Positions 1-9,600 of a stretch of 31,019 nucleotides of DNA are shown here, in pieces (within the stretch, counting starts at the first letter, position 1; each line of letters opens with the position of its first letter). The DNA comes from GCA-002282575 sp964646525 (GTDB taxonomy: Bacteria > Pseudomonadota > Gammaproteobacteria > Thiomicrospirales > Thiomicrospiraceae): NCBI GenBank assembly GCA_964646525.1, contig CAZYER010000017.1, positions 1-31,019 on the forward strand, read 5' to 3'. Both the position numbers and the translations under genes were made by a program. The notes below the pieces were generated by a model. The model was given only the letters and a program-made list of their open reading frames with translations. It made no database searches and had not been told where the DNA came from.

Positions 1-102
1 CATTAACTGGGGCTTTTTTCTTGAAAAAGTCCTATAAAACTTTTTAATTATATTGTTTTACATAAATTAATCTGTTTTTTTGCGCAATTGCATTGAAAAA
101 TT

Positions 103-118
103 TGGTTCAATTTTTGCA
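103..118 (+). promoter_or_regulatory. sigma54 (-24/-12) promoter for the lipoprotein-flgO operon
   Basis: TGGTTCAATTTTTGCA has the GG and GC dinucleotides separated by exactly 10 bases and a good -12 element (TTGCA); the -24 element keeps only TGG. It lies about 100 bases upstream of the lipoprotein ATG. A perfect 7-base inverted repeat (ATGTTGC, 6-base spacer, GCAACAT; 143-162) follows just after the expected start site and may bind an activator. The rest of 1-215 is AT-rich, and the first 20 bases (GGGGC then a T run) look like the tail of a terminator from an upstream gene. Confidence 0.6.
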
Positions 119-215
119 TCGAATAGCCGCTAAGCATTCTGAATGTTGCGTAAATGCAACATGTGAATCCTGTTTCAATGAAAACTGGAAATTTCATTTT
201 TTGAGGTTATACGAT

Positions 216-520
216 ATGAAATCAACAATAAAAGTTGCAGCCATGGCTTCCATTATGGCGGCTATTTTAGGTGCTTGTACTGCTCCCCAGCAGCATCTGT
301 GCCAATTCCGCAGCCTTTAACCTCTCAACCTTTAGAGGCTGAGGCTTGTTGTTTTAAACCTTCTGAAATTATTCGCTACCAAGATAAGAAAGTTGCTGAA
401 TGCTCTAAAGGTGTTGAGGTGATTCGTCACCAAAACACTTGTCACGATTGTGCTTACCCCGTTGTGGTTCGTTCGACCAGTCCGTGTTGTGGTCCTAATT
501 CAACGAAATGCAAGGAGTAG
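216..520 (+). pseudogene. small cysteine-rich lipoprotein, frameshifted at 285-288
   Basis: An ATG at 216 starts a clear lipoprotein signal peptide (MKSTIKVAAMASIMAAILGAC). The reading frame then stops at about 320. A second frame, open to the stop at 518-520, continues the protein. Adding one C to the CCCC run at 285-288 joins them into a 101-residue protein (306 bases, a whole number of codons) continuing ACTAPPAASVPIPQP. The mature part has eight further cysteines, including two CC pairs and a CxxC-like CHDC, which is unusual for an outer membrane lipoprotein and suggests disulfides. The gene ends six bases before the flgO ATG, so the two are co-transcribed. It does not resemble the LPP20-type FlgP of Vibrio that I would expect next to FlgO, and I do not recognise a family. 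The break could be a sequencing error, a real mutation or phase variation. Confidence 0.7.
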
Positions 521-525
521 GCGTC

Positions 526-1326
526 ATGCAATATAAATTATCTTTAGTAGCTTTAGCTATCAGTAGCATCTTTGCACAAGCTCAGGCAGCGAGTGTGAAT
601 GTGGGGCCAGAAGGTGCGACTTTTAATAATGGTCAGCATCAGTTAACCATTTCAGTACCGGTTTATGCCCCTAAAACGATGCAAGCAACGCTGGCTCATC
701 AAGCGGGGCAGTTTTCAGAGTTTTCTCGCAACAATGGTGCGAAATACGACACCGTTAAAAATGTCAGTACAGCGGGACGTTTTAATGATCTGGTTCGTTT
801 TATTGCTGACCAATTAACGCAGAATCGAGATATTAAAAACCTAAGTGATACCCATTTTGCGGTGGCCAGTATCGTAGGCCTAGACGACATTTCGCGCACC
901 AACAAGCTAGGCTATTTAATTCAGGAACATTTGGTTCATGAATTACAAGTACGCGGCTTTAAGGTAGTGGACTTTAAGTTGATGAGCGATCAAATTCAAG
1001 TCACTCAAAACGGTGATTTTGTGTTTAGTCGTGATCCGAAGCGTTTGAAAAAGCAATATAACATTGCTGATGTGGTTTCTGGAACCTACTCATTTCAATC
1101 CGATGGTGTGGTGCTGAATATTCGTGCGGTAGACACGCGTACAGGTGTTGTGACTACTTCAGCGCAGGCTTATTTGCCTCGCACCGATTACGAGCATATA
1201 ATGACGGGGCGTCAGGGTGTGTATCATAACGGTGAGTATTTCTATCGCGAGCAGTCAGATGTGCGTATTGTAGAGCGTCCAGTTCCTTATGAGGGAACGC
1301 ACAATACGGTGAAGATCGTTAAATAA
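526..1326 (+). CDS. flgO: FlgO family outer membrane flagellar protein
   Basis: FlgO proteins are outer-membrane-associated and help stabilise the flagellar basal body. The first 20 residues or so form a cleavable signal peptide ending AQA; there is no lipobox, unlike the lipoprotein FlgO described in Vibrio. The FlgO domain covers roughly residues 80-230: FNDLVRFIADQL, then VASIVGLDD, the helix LGYLIQEHLVHELQVRGFKV, the SRDPKRL segment and a beta-rich end. The ATG at 526 is chosen because AAGGAG (512-517) sits at the right distance; an in-frame upstream codon at 508 has no such site. A strong terminator follows the stop. The partner genes flgT and flgA/M/N lie further along the window. Family assignment is from the domain pattern. 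Confidence 0.8.
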   Translation: MQYKLSLVALAISSIFAQAQAASVNVGPEGATFNNGQHQLTISVPVYAPKTMQATLAHQAGQFSEFSRNNGAKYDTVKNVSTAGRFNDLVRFIADQLTQNRDIKNLSDTHFAVASIVGLDDISRTNKLGYLIQEHLVHELQVRGFKVVDFKLMSDQIQVTQNGDFVFSRDPKRLKKQYNIADVVSGTYSFQSDGVVLNIRAVDTRTGVVTTSAQAYLPRTDYEHIMTGRQGVYHNGEYFYREQSDVRIVERPVPYEGTHNTVKIVK

Positions 1327-1348
1327 CCTTAACACATCATCGTCAATC

Positions 1349-1380
1349 AAGCCCCAGCTATTGCTGGGGCTTTTTTGTTT
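1349..1380 (+). terminator. rho-independent terminator after flgO
   Basis: A perfect 10-base stem (AAGCCCCAGC / GCTGGGGCTT), a TATT loop and a T-rich run form a classic intrinsic terminator in the plus direction. It stands between flgO and the convergent toxin gene. On the minus strand there is no good T run, so it is probably one-way. Confidence 0.9.
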
Positions 1381-1385
1381 TTGCT

Positions 1386-1721
1386 TTATAACAGCCGACA
1401 AAACATGCTTTTAATTTGTAACCATTCTTCATCACTAATATGGGCAATGGCTTGCGAGCAGAAACGACGCTGATCAATGGCGCGCATTTGATCAAGCATG
1501 ATGTCTGAGTCTTGCATCAATTCTTCTCTCTGAGTGATTCTAAAGCGAAGAACATTATCAGAATTACTCAGCTGTGTTGTTAAGGGTAGAACAAGGACAC
1601 TTGGGTGATCAAGCCGATTCAATAAATCGGTTTGCACCACCAAAGCAGGTCTTATTTTTCCTGCTTCGGTGCCTTTTGATGGATTGAAATTGACCAAATA
1701 AATAGCACCTTGTTTAACCAT
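1386..1721 (-). CDS. MazF/PemK family endoribonuclease toxin
   Basis: This 111-residue protein has the length and layout of a MazF/PemK/EndoA mRNA-cleaving toxin: beta-barrel start GAIYLVNFNPSKGTEAGKIR, then PALVVQTD, VLVLPLTT and a C-terminal helix. The family's catalytic pair is present as R24 (in KIRPALVV) and T48 (in LPLTT), matching R25/T48 of the Bacillus subtilis enzyme. Its ATG overlaps the antitoxin stop by eight bases (1714-1721), which implies translational coupling. It should cut single-stranded RNA at a short motif; the motif cannot be predicted from sequence. The module sits between flgO and the efflux operon, converging on the flgO terminator, with no other mobile-element genes around it. 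Confidence 0.88.
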   Translation of the reverse strand: MVKQGAIYLVNFNPSKGTEAGKIRPALVVQTDLLNRLDHPSVLVLPLTTQLSNSDNVLRFRITQREELMQDSDIMLDQMRAIDQRRFCSQAIAHISDEEWLQIKSMFCRLL

Positions 1722-1953
1722 TTAGGTTATCACCATCTGCATCACTGAACGTGTCAAACATCGCGCTTGTTTCACTACGGACTTCTTTGGCAGATCGAAT
1801 TAATGCTTGTTCAAAAAGTCGATCTTCGTTAAAGCGGTTAAAGTTTTCAACCGCTTTACGAATATAGTCGGTTTTACTTTGGTTAAGCTGTTTGGCAAGT
1901 CGATTGGTTTGAGCAATGAGGTCATCTGGTAATCTTAATGAAACGGCAGACAT
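1714..1953 (-). CDS. ribbon-helix-helix (CopG-like) antitoxin of the MazF module
   Basis: A 79-residue protein. Residues 3-45 form a ribbon-helix-helix DNA-binding domain: beta strand VSLRLPDD, helix LIAQTNRLAKQLN, then SKTDYIRKAVENF. The tail is acidic and probably disordered (ending FSDADGDNLNG), the usual toxin-wrapping segment. The start is the ATG at 1953, with GGAG eight bases upstream; an upstream frame extension to 2016 lies inside the promoter and is rejected. Ribbon-helix-helix antitoxins paired with MazF are known from the Bacillus EndoAI/EndoA pair, so the pairing is not new. It probably represses its own promoter through the palindrome at 1982-1994. Confidence 0.85.
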   Translation of the reverse strand: MSAVSLRLPDDLIAQTNRLAKQLNQSKTDYIRKAVENFNRFNEDRLFEQALIRSAKEVRSETSAMFDTFSDADGDNLNG

Positions 1954-1981
1954 AAATACAACTCCAGTACTAGTAAGTGTT

Positions 1982-2016
1982 ATACAAATTGTATTTTTAT
2001 TTTGTCTTGCAAGCAA
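1982..2016 (-). promoter_or_regulatory. sigma70 promoter and operator-like palindrome of the toxin-antitoxin operon
   Basis: On the minus strand TTGCTT (2011-2016) and TACAAT (1988-1993) are spaced by 17 bases. The -10 box lies inside a perfect inverted repeat, ATACAA-A-TTGTAT (1982-1994), and the palindrome CTTGCAAG (2006-2013) overlaps the -35 box. Binding of a ribbon-helix-helix dimer here would block RNA polymerase, fitting autoregulation. Confidence 0.65.
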
Positions 2017-2061
2017 GTGTTTTACAGGTGAGGTGTTTAGGTATCAACGTCGGATAAAGAA

Positions 2062-3519
2062 TTAACCACCGTTAGGGCTTTTTTGTTGTTCATCGACTAG
2101 ACTCGTGCCGGTGCCGGTATTTTTCCACAGTTGCACGGCAGCGAGGCGCTGTCGGTGTTGAATGTCGGCTAGGGTGCGTTTGGCGGTAAGTTCGGCGGTT
2201 TGCGCGCTAATCACATTTAAGGCACTGTTGACGCCTGCTTGATATTGCTTTTGCGCGATTAATAATGCTTGGTTAGCTGAACTGACTGCTTGTTGTTGAA
2301 TCTTGGCTTCTTCGGTTAACCAATACAAACTACTTAAATTATCTTCGACTTCTTGAAAGGCGGTGAGCAGGGTTTGTTTGTAGTTGGCAGCGGCCTGTTC
2401 CATTGTCGCGATGGCAATGGCTTTATTGGCTTCACGCAGTCCACCATCAAATAGCGCAAGTGCCATGCTGGGGCCTAATGACCAGAAGGTATTGGGAATA
2501 TCAATCAAGTTGGCTAAGTCTCGGTTACGATAAGAAGCTGAAGCAACGAGATTAATGGTCGGGAAAAAAGCACTTTGTGCCACACCAATTTGTTGGTTGG
2601 CGGCATAAACACGTCTTTCGCTGGCGATGATATCTGGGCGCTGTATCAGCAAGGCAGAAGGGATCAGTTGCGGTGTTTCGGGTGTGCTAAAAGCGTAGTT
2701 TCCTTGTTTGCTCAGGTTCATGGCCGCACTATGGGTGCCGACTAAGGTTGCAATAGCGTTTTGCAGGCGTTGACGTTGCTCCTGTAGATCAAGCTGTTGC
2801 GCTTGTATGCTGTAAAGCTGTGTTTCAGCTTGCGTGGCATCCAGTTTAGAGGCCACACCGGCCTTAATGCGCGCTTGCGTGAGTTTAAGAAAGCGCTGAT
2901 AGGCGGTTTCGGATTCAGCTAAGAGCTGTTGTTGGTAGTCTAGGTGTCTGAGTTGTAAATAGCTTTGCGTCAGCAGAGCTTGTGTGCTTAGGCGCGCAGC
3001 GTACAGATCAGCCAAACTGGCTTGAGCTTTGGCTTCATTGCTACTGATATTGTCGCGAATACGTCCCCAAACATCGAGTTCCCAAGCGACATTGGTTGAA
3101 AGGCTGTAAGTGGTGACCTTAGGTAGTTCGCTGCTGGAAAAACTGGTGCTCGAGGCTAGCGTACCATGTGAAGTACTGAAGCTGGCGTTGAGGCTTGGTA
3201 ATCGACTGGCAGAAACACTTTGGAGTGTGGCTAAGGCAATGCGATATTGTGCTTCACTGGCTTTCAGGTTTTGATTATCTAGCGTTAAGCGTTCATTCAA
3301 CTCGTTGAGTAGTGGGTCATTAAAAGATTGCCACCAAGCGGATGGATGAGGTGTTTGACGCAGCTGTTCAATCGGTTTAAGTACAGCATAACCGGCAAAC
3401 TGAGCAGGTGTTGCTATGGTCGGCGTTTGATAGTCGGGTGCCATGCTGCTACAACCTGTCAAGGCCAGTAAGATGGCACTGAGTAGGAGTCGATTAAGCG
3501 AGACGGTTGGTAAATTCAT
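2062..3519 (-). CDS. NodT/OprM-type outer membrane efflux lipoprotein
   Basis: The outer membrane channel of the RND pump encoded just upstream in the same operon. It starts with a lipoprotein signal ending LALTGC (lipidated Cys 23). Two TolC-type repeats follow, with long coiled-coil helices (for example LKASEAQYRIALATLQS and KLTQARIKAGVASKLDATQA in the first half, QYQAGVNSALNVISAQTA in the second). The conserved ALLIQRPDIIASERRVYAAN and AFFPTINLVAS stretches are diagnostic of the NodT/OprM group. Its 485 residues are the usual length. The ATG lies two bases after the mdtC-like stop, so translation is coupled. E. coli mdtABC has no dedicated channel and uses TolC; here the channel is built in, as in many other Gram-negatives. 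No clear terminator follows. Confidence 0.9.
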   Translation of the reverse strand: MNLPTVSLNRLLLSAILLALTGCSSMAPDYQTPTIATPAQFAGYAVLKPIEQLRQTPHPSAWWQSFNDPLLNELNERLTLDNQNLKASEAQYRIALATLQSVSASRLPSLNASFSTSHGTLASSTSFSSSELPKVTTYSLSTNVAWELDVWGRIRDNISSNEAKAQASLADLYAARLSTQALLTQSYLQLRHLDYQQQLLAESETAYQRFLKLTQARIKAGVASKLDATQAETQLYSIQAQQLDLQEQRQRLQNAIATLVGTHSAAMNLSKQGNYAFSTPETPQLIPSALLIQRPDIIASERRVYAANQQIGVAQSAFFPTINLVASASYRNRDLANLIDIPNTFWSLGPSMALALFDGGLREANKAIAIATMEQAAANYKQTLLTAFQEVEDNLSSLYWLTEEAKIQQQAVSSANQALLIAQKQYQAGVNSALNVISAQTAELTAKRTLADIQHRQRLAAVQLWKNTGTGTSLVDEQQKSPNGG

Positions 3520-3521
3520 AA

Positions 3522-6500
3522 TTAACTTTCTCTAATCATCGAGGATGAAAAAGGTGTGACAGGCGCAGTCTTGGTGCGTTTGCCTTGTAATGTTGCTTTT
3601 AGACGTTCTAAGGCTAAAAAGACCACTGGTGTTGTGTAAAGCGTGAGCAATTGACTGACAATCAAACCACCAATAAGTGTGACACCTAAAGGAACGCGTA
3701 ATTCACTGCCTTCACCAAAACCAATGGCGAGCGGCACGGCGCCTAAAATACCGGCTAGGGTAGTCATGAGAATGGGACGAAAACGCACTTGCGCGGCAAT
3801 ATAAATCGCTTGTGCGGCACTGTGATGATGGTTTCTTTGTTGGTTTAGGGCAAAATCAATCATTAAAATAGCGTTTTTCTTCACCAATCCGAGCAATAAG
3901 AAGATGCCAATGAGAGCGATGATGGTGAACTCCATGCCTAAGAGTTCCAGCGCAATCAGACCTCCTAAGCCCGCCGTAGGCAGGGTAGATAAAATGGTGA
4001 TGGGGTGCAATAAACTTTCATAGAGTATGCCCAGAATCAAATACAGGCAAACCAGCGCACTGATGATGAGAATGAGCTGATTCGATTGCGTTGATTTGAA
4101 GAGTTTGGCATTGCCACCAAAAACGATTTGCACACTGGCAGGTAAAGCCAGTTCAGCAATGGCGTTTTCAATCACTTCGATGCCTTGGGTTAGACTGACT
4201 TTTTCCGCTAAGTTAAAGCTGATGGTATAAGCAGGAAAGCCACCTTCGTGATAAACGGCTAGCGGGGCGCTGTTTTGTTCAATGCGCGCAATACGTGACA
4301 GCGCAATGGCTTGACCTTGATTATTAAGCACAAACAGACTAGTGAGGTTGGCTTCGCTCAGGCGCTCATCGGCATGTGATTCTAACACAATACGATATTG
4401 ATTGAGCGGACGATAAATCGTGCCAATTAAGCGTTGGGCGAAAGCATTATTCAGCGTGTTGTCGATATTGCGCATACTGATGCCTAACTGCTGTGCGGCA
4501 TCTCGGTTAACCTGAATATAGGTTTGTGCGCCTTTGCTTTGTTGGTTGGAATCGACGTCTTTTAGGCTTTTTTGTGCACGTAATGCAGCTAGTACGCGTG
4601 GTTCAGCTTCGCGTAGCGTTTCTAAACTATCGGCTTTTAGACTGAAGTTGTAGGAGGCAGTGGGGTTTTGTGTGCCCATGCGTAGGTCTTGCACAGGGAA
4701 CATCATGGTTCTGGCGCCGGGTAGGCGGTTGGTGAGTGGGCGCAAACGATTAATGATGTCATTAGCCGATTCTTTGCGTTCGGTTTTTGGCTTTAGGCTG
4801 ATAAAAACCACAGCAGCATTACTAGCACCAAATCCCATAAAAGCGGTGGCAGTATCAATGGCAGGGTCGGCTTGGATAATGGCCAATAGATGATTAAGCT
4901 TGCCTTGCATGGCTTCAAACGAAATGTGTTGGTCGGCTTGAATCCGCCCCATGATACGTCCAGTATCCTGTTCTGGCATAAACCCTTTACTGATATGTAC
5001 ATACAAACTGATGTTTAGCGCAATCACCATTAGCAGCAGCGTGAGTAGTGTTTTTGGGTGACGCAAGCTCCAAGCCAGTGAACGTTTATAGGCTTGTTGC
5101 CACCAACGATGATAGCTAACGCGTCGTTTAACCCTAAGGCTATGGGTGGGTAACAGCTTCACCGCTAAGGCAGGTGTGGTGGTGAGGGCAATGACCATCG
5201 AAATCAGCACAGCGACACTGAGCGTGACGGCAAATTCGGTAAACAGGCGTCCAATCAGTCCCTCCATAAACAGCAACGGAATGAATACCGCTACTAAAGA
5301 TAGGCTAATGGCGATGACGGTAAAACTAATCTCGCGTGTGCCGACAACACTGGCTTGATAAGCAGTGTAGCCTTTCTCTTGATAGCGTAAAATATTTTCC
5401 AATACCACAATGCTGTCATCGACAACAAAGCTAGTGGCAACAATGAGCGCCATTAACGACAGATTATTCAGGCTAAAGTCGAGCCAAACCATCACTAGCA
5501 GTGTACCGAGCAGCGATACTGGAATACTCAATGCGGGAATGAGGGTAGTATGCCAGGTTCGGGTAAAGGCAAAGACGACAAATACCACCAAAAAAATGGC
5601 AATAATCAGCGTTTCTTCCACTTCTTTTAATGAAGCGCGTACCGTGGGGGTGCGGTCGATGGCGACACCAAATTCAACACTACTGGGCACTAGCGCCTCT
5701 AAACTGGGTAGGGTGGCATAAACACGATCAACGGTGGCAATCATATTAGCGTTGGGCTGACGGTAGAGAATCAATACCACGGCGGGTTTACCTCGACTGT
5801 AACCGAAGGTGCGGGTATCTTGTACCGATTGCGTCACTTGCGCGATGTCTGCCAGTCTCAGCTGATGGGCATTGTCATCAGTTTTAAGCAATAGCTTTGC
5901 GTAGTCGCTGGCTTGGCTGAGTTGTTGATTGCTGTTTAATTGATAGCGCACTTGTTCGTCTTCAATCGTCCCTAATGGGGCAAAAGTATGCTGATTACTG
6001 ATGACTGTGCGCACATCTTCCAGTGCCAATTGGTAGTACGCCAAGGCTTGGCTATCGACCTGAATACGAATGGCAGGTGAAGCGCCGCCGCCGACAACGA
6101 CCTGACCAATGCCTTCAATCTGTGCCAAACGTTGCGCCAGAATGGTATCTGCCATATCGAATAACTGACCTCGCGATAGGGTGTCGGAAGTGAGCGAGAG
6201 CACCATAATAGGCGCATCAGCGGGATTGGCTTTTTTGTAGGTGGGGTTGCTGGTCATGCCCGAAGGTAAAAAACTGCGTGCCGCTTGAATGGCTGCTTGT
6301 ACATCGCGTGCGGCGCCATCAATATCTCGATTCAGGTCGAATTGAATATTAATACTGGTCTTGCCCAGCGTACTGGTGGAGGTGATTTCATTGACGCCCG
6401 CTAGTTTCCCTAAGGCTTTTTCTAGGGGTGTGGCGACACTGCTGGCCATCACTTCGGGGCTGGCTCCAGCAAGATTCGCATTAACGGAAATGACGGGGAA

Positions 6501-6626
6501 ATCGACCTGAGGCAAAGGCGCTGCGGGTAGGCCTTTCAAGGCAACTAAACCGAGCAGTGCTAAAGCTGCGGTGAGTAACAGCGTGGCAATCGGACGATGA
6601 ATGGCTAACTGCGAAGCGTTATTCAT
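3522..6626 (-). CDS. mdtC: MdtC-type RND efflux permease
   Basis: Inner membrane proton/drug antiporter subunit of the MdtB-MdtC hetero-oligomer. It has the RND plan: TM1 (ATLLLTAALALLGLVAL), first periplasmic porter loop, TM2-6, a second loop after TM7, and TM8-12. The proton-relay aspartates are D403-D404 in FVVDDSIVVLEN, and the TM10 lysine is in LLGLVKKNAILMIDFA. The N-terminal APLPQVDFPVISVNA and RDIDGAARDVQAAI stretches match MdtC rather than MdtB. Its 1034 residues are the family length. The ATG overlaps the mdtB stop by eight bases, giving tight coupling and presumably fixed stoichiometry. Paralogue of the neighbour, so an old duplication. Substrates cannot be read from sequence; E. 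coli MdtABC exports bile salts, novobiocin and others. Confidence 0.93.
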   Translation of the reverse strand: MNNASQLAIHRPIATLLLTAALALLGLVALKGLPAAPLPQVDFPVISVNANLAGASPEVMASSVATPLEKALGKLAGVNEITSTSTLGKTSINIQFDLNRDIDGAARDVQAAIQAARSFLPSGMTSNPTYKKANPADAPIMVLSLTSDTLSRGQLFDMADTILAQRLAQIEGIGQVVVGGGASPAIRIQVDSQALAYYQLALEDVRTVISNQHTFAPLGTIEDEQVRYQLNSNQQLSQASDYAKLLLKTDDNAHQLRLADIAQVTQSVQDTRTFGYSRGKPAVVLILYRQPNANMIATVDRVYATLPSLEALVPSSVEFGVAIDRTPTVRASLKEVEETLIIAIFLVVFVVFAFTRTWHTTLIPALSIPVSLLGTLLVMVWLDFSLNNLSLMALIVATSFVVDDSIVVLENILRYQEKGYTAYQASVVGTREISFTVIAISLSLVAVFIPLLFMEGLIGRLFTEFAVTLSVAVLISMVIALTTTPALAVKLLPTHSLRVKRRVSYHRWWQQAYKRSLAWSLRHPKTLLTLLLMVIALNISLYVHISKGFMPEQDTGRIMGRIQADQHISFEAMQGKLNHLLAIIQADPAIDTATAFMGFGASNAAVVFISLKPKTERKESANDIINRLRPLTNRLPGARTMMFPVQDLRMGTQNPTASYNFSLKADSLETLREAEPRVLAALRAQKSLKDVDSNQQSKGAQTYIQVNRDAAQQLGISMRNIDNTLNNAFAQRLIGTIYRPLNQYRIVLESHADERLSEANLTSLFVLNNQGQAIALSRIARIEQNSAPLAVYHEGGFPAYTISFNLAEKVSLTQGIEVIENAIAELALPASVQIVFGGNAKLFKSTQSNQLILIISALVCLYLILGILYESLLHPITILSTLPTAGLGGLIALELLGMEFTIIALIGIFLLLGLVKKNAILMIDFALNQQRNHHHSAAQAIYIAAQVRFRPILMTTLAGILGAVPLAIGFGEGSELRVPLGVTLIGGLIVSQLLTLYTTPVVFLALERLKATLQGKRTKTAPVTPFSSSMIRES

Positions 6627-9600
6627 AGCGGTTGAGTTGACTTGAGGGAAAGCGCTTTTCTAATTGCAAGAAAATCACTGGTGTGGTGAAGAGCGTGATG
6701 AGTTGGCTGAGCAATAAGCCGCCAACAATGGCATAACCCATAGGTTGACGTAATTCTTCACCCAGTCCGGTTGACAACATGAGCGGTAAAGCACCAAACA
6801 GCGCGGCAAAAGTGGTCATTAAAATGGGGCGCAAACGATGACAGCAGGCTTGAATAATGGCCGCTTCGGCACTGAGTTGTTCTTGGCGCATCCCTTCTAA
6901 GGCGAAGTCAATCATCATAATGGCATTTTTCATCACCAAGCCAATCAGCAAAATTAAGCCAATGACGCCAATGATATCGAGCGAAAAACCAGCCAGTGAT
7001 AGGGCAATCAGAGCACCAATGGCTGCTGCCGGTAATGTTGATAAAATGGTAACGGGATGAATCAGACTTTCATAAAGCACGCCCAACACAATATAGACGG
7101 TGATGATGGCGGCCAGTAGCAGTAACAGGCTATTGGCTAAGGACTTTTCAAAGGCCAGTGTTGCGCCTTGTAGCTTTAGTTCGACGCTTTTTGGTAAGTC
7201 TAATGAGGCTTTCGTTTGTTGAATGGCGGCCACTGCGTCGCCAAGGCTATAACCCGCATTGACGGCAAAGGCAATGCTGGCACTGGGAAACTGATCTAGT
7301 CGTTGTAAGCTCAATGCAGTTGATTTTAATTCAAACTTAGCCACACGATGTAAGGGGATCGCTTGCTGTTGTGTATTCAGCACATACACCTGCGATAACT
7401 TATCGAGTCCTTGTGCAGCAGCATCGGCCATTTCCATCACCACCCGATATTGATTCGATTGGGTGAAAATGGTGGCAATGAGTCGCTGACCAAAGGCATT
7501 GTAAAGTGCGGCATCAATTTGTTTGACCGTTATGCCAAGGCGCGTTGCTTGGTCGCGGTCAATGTCAATAAAGACCTGTTGTCCTTGCAGGTTTAAGTCA
7601 CTACTCACTTGGCTGAGTTGTGCTAAGCTTTTTAGTGCAGTAACCAGTTGATCACTGGCCTGTGCGAGATCCTCACTAAATGGGCTGCTAACTTTGAATT
7701 GGTAAGGACTACGCGCCAGTTGGTCTTCAACGGTTAGTTCTGGGCTGGGTTGAATATAAACAGCCAGTTGGCTGTGTTCAGCCGCTAAACGGCGCAAGCG
7801 CTCAATGATAATAGGTGCATCATCACGTCGTTTTTTATCAATCAGTTGAATCGCCATGCGTCCACTATTGGGGGTCATGTTTTGTCCATCAACGCCAATA
7901 AAACTACTAATACTCTCGACCGCTGGGTCGGTAAGCAGGGTTTGGGTCAGTGCTTGTTGCAAGGTAGATTGTTGCAAGAATGACGCCTTCGCTGGCGCAT
8001 CGACGGTGACGGTTAAAATCCCAGTATCTTGCACGGGAAAAAAGCTTTTCGGGATTTGCCAATAGAGTATTGCACTGATGAGCAATAAGGCAAAACTGAC
8101 CATGAGCGTTAAGGATTGATGCGAGAGTACCAACTTTAATCCATTGAGATAGCTCGTTTGAATGGGGGAGAACCAGCTAGTGACGGCTGAGGTTTGAGGG
8201 GAGTTGTTGGTTGCCTCATGCTTGTTAGCCAAGTAAGCCGCCATCATCGGTGTCAGTGTCAGCGAAATGACAGCAGAGATGAGCATGGCAACGGTGAGCG
8301 TTAGGGCAAATTCACGAAATAGACGACCGATAATGTCTTGCATAAACAGCAAGGGAATGAGTACGGCAATCAGTGAAAAGGTGAGTGAAATAATGGTAAA
8401 GCCGACTTGCCCGGCACCATTAATGGCCGCTGTCAGTGCCGATTCTCCTGCTTCACGACGACGGGCAATATTTTCAATCATGACAATGGCATCATCCACA
8501 ACAAAGCCAGTTGCCACCACCAAAGCCATGAGGGTGAGATTATTAATAGAAAAACCGAGCAAGTACATAATGCCCAGCGTACCCACTAAGGATAAGGGGA
8601 TGGCGAGACTGGGAATCAGGGTTGCTTTGAGGTTATTGAGGAAAATAAAAATCACCGCCACCACTAAGATAATCGCTATGAGCATGTCTTTGCTCATTTC
8701 ATGTAAGGCTTGGCGAATGGATTGAGTCCGATCCGTTACCACATCCACCTGAACCGAGGCGGGGAAGTTGGCAGTGAGTTCGGGCAAATTTTGGCGAATA
8801 CGATCGGTTACGGCGATGACATTCGCATTTGGCTGACGTTGGATATTGAGCAGAATGGCTGGCTGTTCGTTGAGCCAAGCACTCAGATATTGATTTTGTG
8901 CCTCCTCAACGACGCTGGCGATGTCACCCAGCCGAATGGCATTGCCATTTTGGTAGGCGACAATGAGCGCACGATAATCGTCAGGAGTTTTCAGTTGGTC
9001 GTTGGCGTCAATGGTACTAGAGCGATAAGGCCCTTGTAAGCTGCCTTTACTCATGGAAAGGTTGTTATCATTAATGAGCGTGCGAATACTGTCAAAAGAT
9101 AGTCCCAAAGCGGCCACTTGTGATGGGTTGAGTTGCACACGAATAGCGGGGCGTTGATTGCCGGCAATGCTGACTAAGCCAACACCGGAAAGTTGAGAAA
9201 GCTTCATTGCTAAACGCGTTTCAACCAAGTCTTGTAGTTGCGGTGTGCTTAGCGTGGGTGATGTGATGGCAATGGTCATAATCGGCGCGTCGGCTGGGTT
9301 GACCTTATGGTAAATGGGTGGTGCAGGCAAGTCGGCAGGCAACAGATTATTAGCAGCATTCATTGCGGCCTGTACTTGTTGTTCGGCGACATCGAGCGGC
9401 AAGTTCAGTTCAAAACGCAAGGTAATGGTGGCGGCACCGCTGGTACTGTTGCTGTGCATTTGTGCCAGACTGGGCATTTGTCCTAATTGCTTTTCTAGCG
9501 GTGCGACGATGGTACTGGCAACCACTTCTGGGCTAGCACCCGGATAAAAGGCGCTGATTTGAATGGTCGGGTAATCAACTTGCGGTAAGGCAGACAGGGG

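Noticed and set aside
216..520. The small lipoprotein as FlgP
   Set aside because: FlgP has an LPP20-type domain; this protein is cysteine-rich and short with no such domain, so position alone is not enough.
1954..2016. N-terminal extension of the antitoxin
   Set aside because: It overlaps the -35 and -10 boxes and the palindrome; the ATG at 1953 has a proper ribosome site and begins the ribbon-helix-helix domain.
8267..8725. A 152-residue open frame on the plus strand inside the mdtB-type gene
   Set aside because: It is antisense to a highly conserved coding region (the TM4 aspartate area), has odd Met/Ser/Thr-rich composition and no ribosome site; the other plus-strand frames in 4660-9900 are the same.
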